Assembly: GCA_041494885.1 (NCBI GenBank)
Contig: JBGQBO010000030.1
Location: 1-64,000 of the forward strand
DNA from: JAIQFV01 sp041494885
GTDB lineage: Bacteria; Acidobacteriota; Terriglobia; JAIQFV01
DNA length: 64,000 nucleotides
Direction of reading: 5' to 3'
Shown here: positions 25,408 through 34,625 of the stretch, in pieces
Position numbering within the stretch: the first letter of the stretch is position 1
How the letters are laid out: each line of letters begins with the position of its first letter
The notes under the pieces: generated by a model
Told to the model about the DNA's origin: nothing
The model's database searches: none
What the model saw: only the letters and a program-made list of their open reading frames with translations
Program-made: the position numbers and the translations under genes

Positions 25408-27429
25408 ATGCCCCCGAAGGCCGACGTCAAGAAGAAGATTGAAGACCTGCGAAACTTGATCCGTCATCACGAGTATCGCTATTATGTTCTCGATGATCCG
25501 GAAATGTCAGACCGGGAGTTTGACAAGCTCATGCACCGGCTGCATGAGCTTGAGACGGAACATCCCGGGCTGGTGACACCAGATTCCCCGACGCAACGGG
25601 TGGGCGGGCAGCCTGCGGAAGAGTTTCTCAAGGTGCGCCACGCGACCCCAATGATCAGTCTTGACAACACCTATTCCGTGGATGAGCTGAAGGACTTTGA
25701 TCGACGCGTGCGCGAGCTCTCCGGTCGAGAAAGGATCGAATATGTCGGTGAGTTAAAACTGGACGGTCTCTCCATGTCGCTGACGTATGAACACGGGGTC
25801 CTGACTCGTGGCGTCACGCGCGGCGACGGCCTTGTAGGCGAGGATGTCACCTCGAACGTCAAGACGATCCGGTCGCTGCCGCTACGCATTGATCCCCGGA
25901 AACTGAGAGCGATTGGGAGTCCGCCGCGGTTTGAAGTGCGCGGGGAAGTTATCATGGGCCGGAAATCATTTGAGAAGGTCAATACCCAGCGCGAAGCGGC
26001 GGGCGAGCCGAGGTTTGCGAACCCGCGCAACTCCGCCGCCGGGACCATGCGACAACTTGATTCGCGCATCGTGGCGGAACGCAAGCTCGATATTTTTCTC
26101 TATTATCTGCACGTAAATGGGATAGAACCCCTTCCCGAGCATGCCGGCACGCTCGAGGCGCTTCGAGAGATGGGTTTCAAGGTGAATTCCCACTGGCGAC
26201 TGTGCAAGTCCATTGACGACGTACTCGGCTTTGTCGAGGCATGGGAATCGAAGCGGAATAGCCTGGATTACGAGATTGACGGCATCGTGATTAAAGTGAA
26301 CAACACACGATTGTGGCAGGAGCTTGGATCGACTGCGAAGTCGCCTCGATGGGCGGTCGCCTTCAAATATCCCGCGCGCCAGGCCACCACCAGGGTTTTG
26401 GATATTCGCGCCCAGGTTGGCCGGACCGGCACCCTGACTCCAGTGGCGGATCTTGAACCCGTGGATGTGGGAGGCGTCACCGTGAGCCACGCCACCCTTC
26501 ATAACCTGGACGAGATTGTGCGCCTGGGCGTGAAGATCAACGATACCGTACTGATCCAACGGGCGGGAGAAGTCATCCCCCAGGTCGTGAAAGTGATCAG
26601 ACAGGCTCCCGAGGGACGGGAGTTCCGGATGCCCCGGAAGTGCCCTGTCTGCGGCTCGGAGATCCACCATGCCGAGGGTGAGGTGGCCTACCGGTGCGTC
26701 AATGCGGCCTGTCCCGCGAAGCTGAAGGAATCGCTCTTGCATTTCGCCAGCCGCCGCGCCATGAACATTGATGGACTGGGCGATGCCCTGGTGGACCAGT
26801 TGGTGGACAAAAAGCTGGTAAACGACGTCGCCGACCTTTACCGCTTGACCCACGAACAACTGTCAAGTCTGGAACGCATGGGGGAGAAATCTGCGGCGAA
26901 CCTCATGAAGGAGATCGAAAGCAGTAGAAAGGCGGAACTCGCTCGCCTCATCTTCGCCATCGGAATCCGGTTTGTTGGGGAGCGGACGGCCCAGTTCCTG
27001 GCCGACCACTTTGGATCTCTCGACAGCCTTGCCAAGGCGAGCGAAGAGGAGCTTCACGAGGTTGAAGAGGTGGGCCCCCGGGTAGGAGAAGCGATCCTTG
27101 AATTTTTCCACGAGCCCCGAAATTTGATCCTGCTCAGGAAACTCCGCGACGCCGGCCTCCAGTTCGAACAAAAGAGAGTGCGCAAGGCGGAGGGTAAGTT
27201 GGCAGGAAAACAGTTCGTCTTGACGGGTGCTCTGCCACACTACTCGCGTGACGAGGCAGCCCGATTAATAGAAGAATCCGGCGGCCGCGTGACGGGCTCC
27301 GTCAGCACAAAAACTGATTACGTGGTTGCGGGTGCTGAGCCCGGCTCCAAGCTCGAAAAGGCCCGTTCGCTGGGCGTAACGGTACTTAACGAGGAAGACC
27401 TGTCGAGAATGCTCGGGAGGTCCAAATGA
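25408..27429 (+). CDS. ligA: NAD-dependent DNA ligase
   Basis: Seals nicks in replication and repair using NAD+. The adenylation lysine is K117 in ELKLDGLS (the usual form is K-x-DG). An Ia domain precedes it ('HHEYRYYVLDDPEMSDREFDKL' region), then come an OB fold, a four-cysteine zinc finger (CPVC ... CVNAACP, about 412-434), helix-hairpin-helix repeats and a C-terminal BRCT domain (about 595-670). Length 673 is typical. GAGGAG precedes the ATG. Confidence 0.97.
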   Translation: MPPKADVKKKIEDLRNLIRHHEYRYYVLDDPEMSDREFDKLMHRLHELETEHPGLVTPDSPTQRVGGQPAEEFLKVRHATPMISLDNTYSVDELKDFDRRVRELSGRERIEYVGELKLDGLSMSLTYEHGVLTRGVTRGDGLVGEDVTSNVKTIRSLPLRIDPRKLRAIGSPPRFEVRGEVIMGRKSFEKVNTQREAAGEPRFANPRNSAAGTMRQLDSRIVAERKLDIFLYYLHVNGIEPLPEHAGTLEALREMGFKVNSHWRLCKSIDDVLGFVEAWESKRNSLDYEIDGIVIKVNNTRLWQELGSTAKSPRWAVAFKYPARQATTRVLDIRAQVGRTGTLTPVADLEPVDVGGVTVSHATLHNLDEIVRLGVKINDTVLIQRAGEVIPQVVKVIRQAPEGREFRMPRKCPVCGSEIHHAEGEVAYRCVNAACPAKLKESLLHFASRRAMNIDGLGDALVDQLVDKKLVNDVADLYRLTHEQLSSLERMGEKSAANLMKEIESSRKAELARLIFAIGIRFVGERTAQFLADHFGSLDSLAKASEEELHEVEEVGPRVGEAILEFFHEPRNLILLRKLRDAGLQFEQKRVRKAEGKLAGKQFVLTGALPHYSRDEAARLIEESGGRVTGSVSTKTDYVVAGAEPGSKLEKARSLGVTVLNEEDLSRMLGRSK

Positions 27430-27558
27430 GAGGACGAATTTGTTGAACCCTTCTGCCGGCAGAGTCCGGCGAGCCAGATTGGACCTGACCCCGGCCATGA
27501 CACCATCTTTTACACTTGTTCGAGGGATTCCGATATTCTGGGCCTGGAAGAGTTGATC

Positions 27559-29169
27559 ATGCGAACGGCCGTGATTCTCAGTGGAGGGGGCGCGAAGTCG
27601 GCTTACGAAGCCGGCGTCTTGAGAGCACTTGAGGACAACAATGTGCGGGTAGACCTGGTCATTGGAACCTCTGCGGGGGCATTGAATGCAGTACTTTACG
27701 CCGTGGGCGAGACTGAACGGCTTTACAATGGGCAGGGAACGGGGCTCTGGCAACGCAACAGCAAAAAGGCCATCCTTCGCGATGGTCTGCTTTCCACTTT
27801 TTATTCTCGCGTTGTAAGCTGGAAGCTTGCCTGGTTGGCCATCGCGGTCTCAATTTTGAACCTGGTTTTCTTTGCCCTGGGTTTCTCCCTGATATTTCTT
27901 ACCGGATACTATGTCAGCTTCAAGAATCAAGGGATTTCGAAGGCGACGGGAAGGCTGGGGAGTAACTTCCTGACGGGGATATTCTACGGATTGGTTTTCC
28001 TCGCAGTAGTGATGGTCCTCGAGTACCTCTTTGTCGGCAGGGTGGTCCTTACGGTTTATCACTGGTTGAAGATTAAGCTGGGAATAGTCCCGGTCAATGA
28101 CGAATCTCTCAACAATCTCCGAGTCATAGCCCGCCACATCCCGCGGTTTACAAAGAAGGTTTTGACTCGCTGGCTAAAGCTGCCCCCGGATGTTCTGGAC
28201 ACGAACCGGCTCTTGGAGAGCATTCAGCAGGTGGATGCGCCTGCGTATTTTTCCTCGCGCCCCCTCGAGGAAATGTTGGGCGGGGAGATCCAAAGGGTCT
28301 TGTCCGACCACAATCTGACGGCCTCTCGGACGGACTCCGCGGACATCGGGCTCACGTTCACCACGTGGCTGCATTCCAAAGTCCAAGGGGGCGATCCCCG
28401 GTTTCGGGAATTGATGATCACCGCAACCGATTTGAATGCCAAAACAGAGTGCCTTTTTCTCGCATTGCGCGATCAATACCGCGAACAACTCGTAACCCAG
28501 AGGTTGAAAAGGTACGACCTCAATAAGAGCGATCTCTTTGTCCATTCCCAGGGGATCGATCACTGCGGCCCCGACTACATCGATCTTCTGTACGAGGAGA
28601 ATGGGTGTTTGCTTATTGACGCGCTGTTGGCTTCGACCTCTATTATCGGCGTCTTTCCACCGCGGAAGATCAAAATGCCCGATAAGGGGTACTGGCGCTC
28701 TGTCGAACCGCCCCATACGTTCGTGGATGGAGGGTTCGGAAACAACACCCCTATTCGTGACGCCATCGAAGCGGGGGCGACCCACCTTATTGTGGTTCAA
28801 GTGGAACCGAAAAATGTAGTCGAACCGCTCAACAATCCGGCGGAGCTCAACGCCACCCGGCCTTGTTTGATGAGAACCGTGGAAACGGTCCTGGATACGA
28901 CCGTCGACGATGACTATCGCTACTATGAGCTGTGGAACAAGTATGCCCCCAAGGACGAGCGGGTCAGAATGTCAATTGTCCAACCCCGGTCCTCGTTATG
29001 CATTGCCACGTTGGATTTTGATGGCGGGATTTCAGCGAGCGGGAACAAAGTGCCCCTCAGCGCCGCTTGTGCGCGCGGTTATTCTGATGCGCTCAAACAG
29101 TTTATCTATACTGACTGGCCCCGGTGGAAGGAAGAGATCCCGAACGAACCCTCCAAGCAAACGATCTGA
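27559..29169 (+). CDS. Patatin-like phospholipase with internal membrane segments
   Basis: A 536-residue patatin-family acyl hydrolase. The oxyanion loop is SGGGAKSAYEAG (residues 8-19), the nucleophile is S38 in GTSAG, and the catalytic Asp is D390 in VDGGFGNN. Between nucleophile and Asp lies a large insert with two long hydrophobic stretches (about 85-120 and 137-165), which would anchor the enzyme in the inner membrane. The ATG at 27559 follows GGAAG; a TTG two codons earlier is a weaker start. The substrate is presumably membrane phospholipid. Confidence 0.85.
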   Translation: MRTAVILSGGGAKSAYEAGVLRALEDNNVRVDLVIGTSAGALNAVLYAVGETERLYNGQGTGLWQRNSKKAILRDGLLSTFYSRVVSWKLAWLAIAVSILNLVFFALGFSLIFLTGYYVSFKNQGISKATGRLGSNFLTGIFYGLVFLAVVMVLEYLFVGRVVLTVYHWLKIKLGIVPVNDESLNNLRVIARHIPRFTKKVLTRWLKLPPDVLDTNRLLESIQQVDAPAYFSSRPLEEMLGGEIQRVLSDHNLTASRTDSADIGLTFTTWLHSKVQGGDPRFRELMITATDLNAKTECLFLALRDQYREQLVTQRLKRYDLNKSDLFVHSQGIDHCGPDYIDLLYEENGCLLIDALLASTSIIGVFPPRKIKMPDKGYWRSVEPPHTFVDGGFGNNTPIRDAIEAGATHLIVVQVEPKNVVEPLNNPAELNATRPCLMRTVETVLDTTVDDDYRYYELWNKYAPKDERVRMSIVQPRSSLCIATLDFDGGISASGNKVPLSAACARGYSDALKQFIYTDWPRWKEEIPNEPSKQTI

Positions 29170-29240
29170 CGTCGGATACGAAATTCAATCTGCTTTCTGA
29201 CGCTCCATGGATTCTGGTAGCACTCCTTGGGATATTCCCA

Positions 29241-29246
29241 TATAAT
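29241..29246 (+). promoter_or_regulatory. -10 element of rnpB
   Basis: A consensus TATAAT ends six bases before 29253, where the first base pair of RNase P helix P1 begins, so promoter and RNA end agree. A -35 box is not obvious. Confidence 0.55.
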
Positions 29247-29252
29247 TTGAAC

Positions 29253-29725
29253 TGGCAGGCCGAGACGATCGCCGCGATCCCGCATGAGGGGACCGGGGAG
29301 GAAAGTCCGAACTCCGCAGGGCAATGTGCCACGTAACGCGTGGGCGCCTCCTGATCCAGTCGGTTTTTTCGTGGGGATCCCAGAAGGAACCGGGGAGATG
29401 GGGGCGACGGAAAGTGCCACAGAAAATATACCGCTCCAGAATTTCGGAGTAAGGGTGAAAAGGTGCGGTAAGAGCGCACCGCTCCTCCGGTAACGGGGGA
29501 GGCAGGGCAAACCCCACATGGAGCAAGACCAAATAGGCCCCACCCTCGGCGAAGGCCGAAGAGAATGGCCCGTTCAGATTTCCGCTGAGGCGGAAGGGTG
29601 AGGCGGGTAGGTCGCTTGACCCCGTCAGCGATGGCGGGGCTAGAGGAATGATCGTCGCTCCGGATTTGCCGTGCTGCTTCAGAACGGCGCTTTCGGAGAA
29701 CAGAATTCGGCTTACCGGCCTGCCA
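29253..29725 (+). ncRNA. rnpB: RNase P RNA (bacterial class A)
   Basis: The catalytic RNA that trims tRNA 5' ends. The conserved core is clear: GAGGAAAGTCCGAACTCCGC near 29297, AGGGCAA and GTAACGCGTGGG after it, GAAAGTGCCACAGAAA near 29410, the GGTAAGAGCGCACCG stem, GGCAGGGCAAACCCCA, and the 3' ACAGAATTCGGCTTA. The terminal helix P1 pairs TGGCAGGCCG (29253-29262) with CGGCCTGCCA (29716-29725) perfectly, which sets both ends. At about 473 nt it is longer than the usual 350-400, through longer peripheral helices. Confidence 0.95.
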
Positions 29726-29815
29726 ATAATCTCTCCCTCCGCGGGATGAGAAGGCACCAAACCTGTTGAATTCGGACTCGTTAAGTCCAAATTACGCGGG
29801 ATCTGAAAGTTCCCC

Positions 29816-29843
29816 TTGATTTACTGATTCAAGTCGGTATAAT
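29816..29843 (+). promoter_or_regulatory. Promoter of the LysM-NlpC gene
   Basis: TTGATT (29816-29821), a 16-base spacer and TATAAT (29838-29843). Transcription would start near 29850, leaving about 150 bases of leader before the ATG at 30004; nothing structured is recognised in it. Confidence 0.5.
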
Positions 29844-30003
29844 CACCCCATACTTAATCGCGACGAACCAAGTTTCATCCCCGGTTCGGCGAACTGTGCA
29901 ACAGGTTTTTCGGATCTATCTAATTCGTTCCGAGTTGTCCTGGGCCGAGTCATAAAGCAGTCCGAGTAAAGAAAAAAATAAGAGTCTAAGGTCATCATAC
30001 TGA

Positions 30004-30921
30004 ATGGAAAAGCGTATTATACTCGCACTCTGTGTTTTCTGCTTTGCCGTCACGCTTTGGGCTGGACAAGTACCTGGCCCTGTCACCGCCCCTGACTCCC
30101 AACCTTTAAATCCTCGAATCCTTGAATCGTCATCTGTCAAGATAGAGAGGACCGCGAACCCCGTTCATGTGGTCTCGGCGGGGGATACCCTCTATGATAT
30201 TGCCCGGGCGAACAACCTTAGCGTTCGAGAGCTGAAACGCATTAACCATTTACAGAGCAACCGTCTCAAAGTTGGACAGCGCCTCTTGATCGTTTCCTCG
30301 GGCGATTCACGCGGTGGAACCGAGAGAAAATCAAACAACGTTTTGCGTGAAGCAGCGAAGTCAAAACAGAGCTTGTCCGCCCCGATGGCAGCGGATCGGG
30401 TCGAGGGATTCGAACCAGGTAACACGCCGGAGATTGCCATTCGGTCAACAGAGGCCCTGTTATCGGGTTCTTCCCGGGAGGAAAGCGGGGAGGAGACGGA
30501 AAATTCCCTCCGAAGTCAATTGGTTCTAGCCGGTCTGGACTTCCTCGGAGTCCCTTATCGGTGGCGGGGAATGTCGGAGCGTCGCGGGGTTGACTGTTCG
30601 GGTCTTGTGAAGACCCTGTTCGACAAGTTTCAGATTGACCTTCCTCATTCCGCCCGGGAACAATTCAAATTGGGAGAAAAGGTAGCCCGGGCTGAACTGG
30701 CGGTGGGTGATTTGGTTTTCTTCTCGACGCGTGGGAAGATTCCCACTCATGTGGGGATTTATATCGGCGACAACCGGTTTATTCACGCGGCGCGCAAAGC
30801 AGGCCATGTCGTCGTCAGCAACTTGAGTCAGAGCTGGTATCAAAGGAATTTTGTGGGAGCCCGGCGTATCTCGGATCTATGGAAGGATGAACCCAAGCCA
30901 CCTGAAGGCAAAGGGAACTGA
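30004..30921 (+). CDS. LysM and NlpC/P60 peptidoglycan hydrolase
   Basis: A 305-residue secreted cell-wall enzyme. A signal peptide (1-20) is followed by a LysM domain that binds peptidoglycan (54-97, 'HVVSAGDTLYDIARANNLS'), a Ser/Glu-rich linker (100-168) and an NlpC/P60 cysteine peptidase (170-290). The catalytic residues are C198 (GVDCSGLV), H249 (PTHVGIY) and H261 (FIHAA). It probably cuts stem peptides during growth or division. A strong terminator follows. Confidence 0.92.
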   Translation: MEKRIILALCVFCFAVTLWAGQVPGPVTAPDSQPLNPRILESSSVKIERTANPVHVVSAGDTLYDIARANNLSVRELKRINHLQSNRLKVGQRLLIVSSGDSRGGTERKSNNVLREAAKSKQSLSAPMAADRVEGFEPGNTPEIAIRSTEALLSGSSREESGEETENSLRSQLVLAGLDFLGVPYRWRGMSERRGVDCSGLVKTLFDKFQIDLPHSAREQFKLGEKVARAELAVGDLVFFSTRGKIPTHVGIYIGDNRFIHAARKAGHVVVSNLSQSWYQRNFVGARRISDLWKDEPKPPEGKGN

Positions 30922-30947
30922 CGGGGAGTTTTGTCCGAGGGAACCAC

Positions 30948-30985
30948 AAAGGCCGGGCTGATGAGCTCGGCCTTTTGATTTTCGG
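30948..30985 (+). terminator. Rho-independent terminator after the NlpC/P60 gene
   Basis: AAAGGCCGGGC (30948-30958) pairs with GCTCGGCCTTT (30965-30975) across a 6-base loop, with one G-T pair, followed by a T-rich tail (TTGATTTT). It stands between the hydrolase and the convergent argS. Confidence 0.8.
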
Positions 30986-31072
30986 GTTGAGGCCCCCAGG
31001 GTGATGGGATCGGAGACGGACACTCGCCAGGACTGCAGACTCGTGCCAGGGCCCTTCGAACAGGGAATTCCC

Positions 31073-33082
31073 CTACATCCTCTCCGGCACTTCAATGCCG
31101 AGCAATCCGAGTGATCGTTCCAGTGTGCGCATGACGATGTCGACGACCAGCAAGAGGAATTCTTTACGCTCCGGATCGGGTTCGGGAAGGATCCGGTGTT
31201 TGTGGTAGAAGTTGTTGAAGGTCTGAGCCAGGTTAAAGGCGTACTTGGCGACCACGGCGGGCTCACGGGAGGCAACGGCCTGAGAGGAGAGAGTCCCGAG
31301 TTGGGACGCCAGGAAGATCAGGCTCCACACTTCGTCGTTGGCCGCCCCCTCTATAAATCTTCCAAAGTCACGTCGACGGGCCAGTGTGCGGAGCTCGCGG
31401 AGAGAAAAATTCGGCTTTTCTTCAGCGTATTTTCGAAAGATGTTTCTTGAGCGGACCACCGCGTACTGGATGTAGGGCCCCGTTTCGCCTTCAAAGCTCA
31501 GCGCCTCGTCAAAATCAAACGCAATGACGGAGTGCAGGGTGTACTTCAGAAGGAAATATCTCAGCCCCCCGACCGCAATCTGGCGCGCGATCGTCTTCTG
31601 CTCCTCGATGGGTAACTCAGTATGGCGCTTTTCAACCTCCAGCAGTGCCTTCGCCATCATTTGATCAATCAACTCATCGGCTTTGACTCCAAGCCCCTTT
31701 CGCCCTGACACCTCAACGTAAGGGCGTTTGCGGTCTTCGTCGGAAAGTTCAATCCGCAATTCAGCACAACATTGGGGCGACAAGGCCACCATTTCATACT
31801 CAAAATGGACGGAATGGTCAGCGGCATCGTTGAAACCCAGGGCTCGGAGCCCCTGCGCCACAATATTTTGGAGGTAGGCCTGACGGACATCGATGACGTT
31901 GTAAACCTCGCCGCCCGCGCCGAAGCGGGGAGGCGGATCGGGATCTATAGAGGGCTGGGATGAAGACATCCAGAGGACATGGCCGTCTTCATACTGGTGG
32001 AACTTCCGGTAATAAAAATCCCTCCCGAGCAAACCAAACTTCCAAAGTTGGTAGGCGATGTCCTTTCCCACATAGGTGACCGTTCCGTTGGAGCGGACGA
32101 TGACCTTGTCTTCATCGTAGGATTCCTCACCGTTCGAACCTTCATCTTTCCCCTCCTTGGGCACGTCCCCCTTCATGACCCAACATCCGCGGTTCTTCCC
32201 TTCGTTTTCGAAGACAATGGCCGCATTTTCCTTCAGAAGATGAAAGGCCTGCTCCCAGAATTTTAGATGGAGGATGTCACTCTCTCGTGGCATGAGGTCA
32301 TACTGGACATTCACCCGCTGCATGGTGGCGATATGGGTTCGAACAATCGCGGTCGCTATGAGATCGGCGAGTTCCGAGGTCTCATTCCCGCCCCGTTCAA
32401 TCTGGTGAAGGGTTTCGGCCCGCAACGGCAGCCTTGAGGGGTCTTCCTCATAAAAATGCGAGACCCGTGCGTAGAGGTCCCAGCAATAGAAATCAAATTT
32501 CACGTGGGGATCGATCACGAGCGACGCCACGTGCTCCCTTGTGAGTTTCTCGATGTGCTGGAAGCCGACCACCACGTCCGCCACCTGGACCCCGGTATTG
32601 TCGATGTAGTTCTGAACTTCAACGCTCCGCCCCAGGAATCGCAGCAGCCTCACGAAACTGTCCCCGAGGGCGGCATTGCGCAAATGCCCAATGTGTGCGG
32701 CTTTGTTGGGATTGATATTGGTGTGTTCGACAATGACCTTGGGCGTGGAAGAGGAAGCGGATGAAAGGGTCTCCGGTTGTTCGTCGAGCAGTTGTCCGAA
32801 GAAGTCGCTCCGCTTCAAGTGCAGATTGATATAAGCGGCTCCCGCTACGACAAGTCGCTCGATACCTTCAATGGGACCAATCCCTTCGACGATCTGTTGG
32901 GCAATGAGTCGCGGTGCTTTCCGGAGACGTTTCGCGAGATCAAACGCCACGGGCAAGGCGACCTCTCCGAAGTCAACATTTGGGGGTATTTCCAATTTCA
33001 AATCAAGCTGTTCAATCCCAAATTCCGTCTTTAGGAACCCGGATACACGATCGCGAACTCTCTGCTGGATGGTATGATACAT
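31073..33082 (-). CDS. argS: Arginyl-tRNA synthetase
   Basis: Charges tRNA-Arg. The class I signature is HIGH in AAHIGHLRNA (130-133), preceded by EHTNINPNK; the DALR anticodon-binding domain ends the protein ('LAQTFNNFYHKHRIL'). The start at 33082 was chosen because a TATAAT (33110-33105, minus) and GGAG lie just upstream, and the longer frame from 33106 would begin inside the promoter. The 669-residue protein carries an acidic insert (about residues 315-335) rich in Glu, Gly and Ser near the catalytic domain. Confidence 0.95.
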   Translation of the reverse strand: MYHTIQQRVRDRVSGFLKTEFGIEQLDLKLEIPPNVDFGEVALPVAFDLAKRLRKAPRLIAQQIVEGIGPIEGIERLVVAGAAYINLHLKRSDFFGQLLDEQPETLSSASSSTPKVIVEHTNINPNKAAHIGHLRNAALGDSFVRLLRFLGRSVEVQNYIDNTGVQVADVVVGFQHIEKLTREHVASLVIDPHVKFDFYCWDLYARVSHFYEEDPSRLPLRAETLHQIERGGNETSELADLIATAIVRTHIATMQRVNVQYDLMPRESDILHLKFWEQAFHLLKENAAIVFENEGKNRGCWVMKGDVPKEGKDEGSNGEESYDEDKVIVRSNGTVTYVGKDIAYQLWKFGLLGRDFYYRKFHQYEDGHVLWMSSSQPSIDPDPPPRFGAGGEVYNVIDVRQAYLQNIVAQGLRALGFNDAADHSVHFEYEMVALSPQCCAELRIELSDEDRKRPYVEVSGRKGLGVKADELIDQMMAKALLEVEKRHTELPIEEQKTIARQIAVGGLRYFLLKYTLHSVIAFDFDEALSFEGETGPYIQYAVVRSRNIFRKYAEEKPNFSLRELRTLARRRDFGRFIEGAANDEVWSLIFLASQLGTLSSQAVASREPAVVAKYAFNLAQTFNNFYHKHRILPEPDPERKEFLLLVVDIVMRTLERSLGLLGIEVPERM

Positions 33083-33104
33083 GGGCTGTCTCCAAAAGCG
33101 CCGC

Positions 33105-33133
33105 ATTATAGCTCAGCCACTTGGGTCCCGCAA
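33105..33133 (-). promoter_or_regulatory. Promoter of argS
   Basis: On the minus strand, TTGCGG (33133-33128), a 17-base spacer and TATAAT (33110-33105). The predicted start near 33098 leaves a leader of about 16 bases and fixes the argS start codon. Confidence 0.6.
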
Positions 33134-33161
33134 TTTGATTCCAGGGTATTTGATTCCAGGG
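33133..33161. repeat. Tandem 15-base direct repeat upstream of argS
   Basis: ATTTGATTCCAGGG occurs at 33133-33146 and 33148-33161, one base apart, touching the -35 region of argS. It could be a regulatory site or a slippage product. Confidence 0.45.
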
Positions 33162-33288
33162 GATGGCAGGCCTGCTTCCGGTCAGCGGGTCTTGCGCCCG
33201 GAGAACGGGCCGAGGCACACCAGGAGTCGTTCCCAGGTTCCCTGCGGTTGTTCCCAACTGTGTTATTGCTTTTGTTGTTCTTATATGC

Positions 33289-33306
33289 GAATATGAATTC
33301 ATATTC
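33289..33306. promoter_or_regulatory. 18-base palindrome, candidate TetR operator
   Basis: GAATATGAATTCATATTC is a perfect palindrome 14 bases before the start of the membrane-protein gene that is followed by a TetR gene. Its size and symmetry fit TetR-family operators, and it would block the transcript start or ribosome access. Autoregulation is inferred. Confidence 0.6.
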
Positions 33307-33320
33307 ATATGAGGTGATCT

Positions 33321-33698
33321 ATGAACCTTCGTCTCTTTCTGTTCGGCCTGGGAATCTGGATCGTTGCCACCCTCACCTTGCGGATGGCAGGACAGCGCTT
33401 GCTGCATCCAGGGGATTGGAGGGGAACGCTCATCCTGTTCGCTGTCACCTTTCCTGTCATGGCCTGGATCGTACGGCGCCTATGCCGGCGCCTTCACCTG
33501 CAACAGGAACAGTGGCTTGCCGGCGCGGTCTCGGTTTTGCTCCCGACGTTGCTGCTTGACCCCTTCTCAAGCGCCTTTTTTCCAGTTGTGTTTCCGAATA
33601 TGTCCCCCGAAGTGGCTGGCGTGTTTGGCGGGTGGATGCTTTGGTGCTGTGCGGGCGCTCTGGTGGGGGTAACCGTTCACCGGCGAGGGCGATCGTGA
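33321..33698 (+). CDS. Small four-helix membrane protein (DUF5367-like)
   Basis: A 125-residue inner-membrane protein with four hydrophobic helices (about 3-22, 35-52, 65-88 and 98-118). It begins with 'MNLRLFLFGLGIWIVATLTLRMAGQ'-type sequence, broken here by its first turn, that resembles DUF5367. The function is unknown. AGGTGA lies before the ATG. Its stop overlaps the GTG start of the TetR gene (GTGA), so the two are translated together; the regulator probably controls this gene. Confidence 0.72.
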   Translation: MNLRLFLFGLGIWIVATLTLRMAGQRLLHPGDWRGTLILFAVTFPVMAWIVRRLCRRLHLQQEQWLAGAVSVLLPTLLLDPFSSAFFPVVFPNMSPEVAGVFGGWMLWCCAGALVGVTVHRRGRS

Positions 33699-34348
33699 TC
33701 CGGCGTCCAAACCTGCTCGTGCGGGAAAACCTCCCGGCGGCCCCGCATCAAAAACGCAGCCGGGAGAAGCGAGCGCGGCTGAAGGCGGCTGGGCTGGCGC
33801 TCTTTGGTGAACGGGGTTACGAGGCCACTTCTATTGGGGCGATTGCCCGGCGGGCGAAACTCGCGGTGGGAACTTTCTACCAGCACTTCCGTTCGAAACG
33901 GCAACTGTTGCTGGCTTTGATGGATGAGCTGCTGGAGAAACTCAACACGCTTGATCTCCGCCCAAAGGCTGCAGTTGATGTTCGAACCGGCCTGCACGAA
34001 TTGTTGTCCCGCGCTTTTTCAGCCGATCTCCGGTACTTGGGCGCATACCGGGCCTGGCAGGAAGCCGTTCTGTGCGACTCGGGGTTGGCGCGGAGGCAAG
34101 CCGATATTCGCGCTTGGACGACGGCCCGTATCCTGGCCGTGTTTCAGCTCCTCGAGCAGCTCCCCGGCGCGCGGTCGGGGGTTGACATTCCGGGGCTGGC
34201 AAGCGTGATGGACAGCTTCTTTTGGAGCCTGATGGCGCGAGCCGTGGAATCATCCGAAGTGGAGCTGAACCAGTGGATCGATGCAGCAACGCACCTCATT
34301 TACCATGCATTGTTCAGCGATCCCCCCAGGAAGAGAAGACCGAAATGA
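33695..34348 (+). CDS. TetR-family transcriptional regulator
   Basis: A 217-residue repressor. The helix-turn-helix is at about 22-68 ('ARLKAAGLALFGERGYEATSIGAIA' split by its turn, 'VGTFYQHFRSKRQLLLAL'); the C-terminal helices form the ligand-binding and dimerisation part. The GTG at 33695 overlaps the previous stop and has GAGGGC upstream; the longer frame from 33632 would extend into the upstream gene. The likely operator is the 18-base palindrome at 33289-33306. The ligand is unknown. Confidence 0.88.
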   Translation: MIRRPNLLVRENLPAAPHQKRSREKRARLKAAGLALFGERGYEATSIGAIARRAKLAVGTFYQHFRSKRQLLLALMDELLEKLNTLDLRPKAAVDVRTGLHELLSRAFSADLRYLGAYRAWQEAVLCDSGLARRQADIRAWTTARILAVFQLLEQLPGARSGVDIPGLASVMDSFFWSLMARAVESSEVELNQWIDAATHLIYHALFSDPPRKRRPK

Positions 34349-34497
34349 GCCTCATCGGCTAAGGCTGTAAACGAACGATACCTCACGGAAGAAGACCGTA
34401 GAAGAGCAAGTCCCGCTAACATCCTCACGCAACAGAAATGTGGACGACGAGCCGGCTCAAAAAAACTGACCCGTCACCGTCCTCACCGGTCATCGAA

Positions 34498-34526
34498 TTG
34501 ACTTTGACCGATATTACTTCTATCAT
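34498..34526 (+). promoter_or_regulatory. Promoter of larC
   Basis: TTGACT (34498-34503), a 17-base spacer and TATCAT (34521-34526). Initiation near 34533 would leave a leader of about 93 bases, rich in GGCC segments, before the larC start at 34626. Confidence 0.6.
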
Positions 34527-34625
34527 TGCGGGTTTTAGATTACCCTCGTGGATGCAGACTGTGGCTGTCAGGAAGCGGCGGGGCCGAAGGTGGGGCCTCC
34601 ATGTGTGTGCCCGGATAGGTCTCAT

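Noticed and set aside
29185..29790. A 201-codon minus-strand frame
   Set aside because: It covers the RNase P RNA; the conserved rnpB core and P1 pairing explain this DNA.
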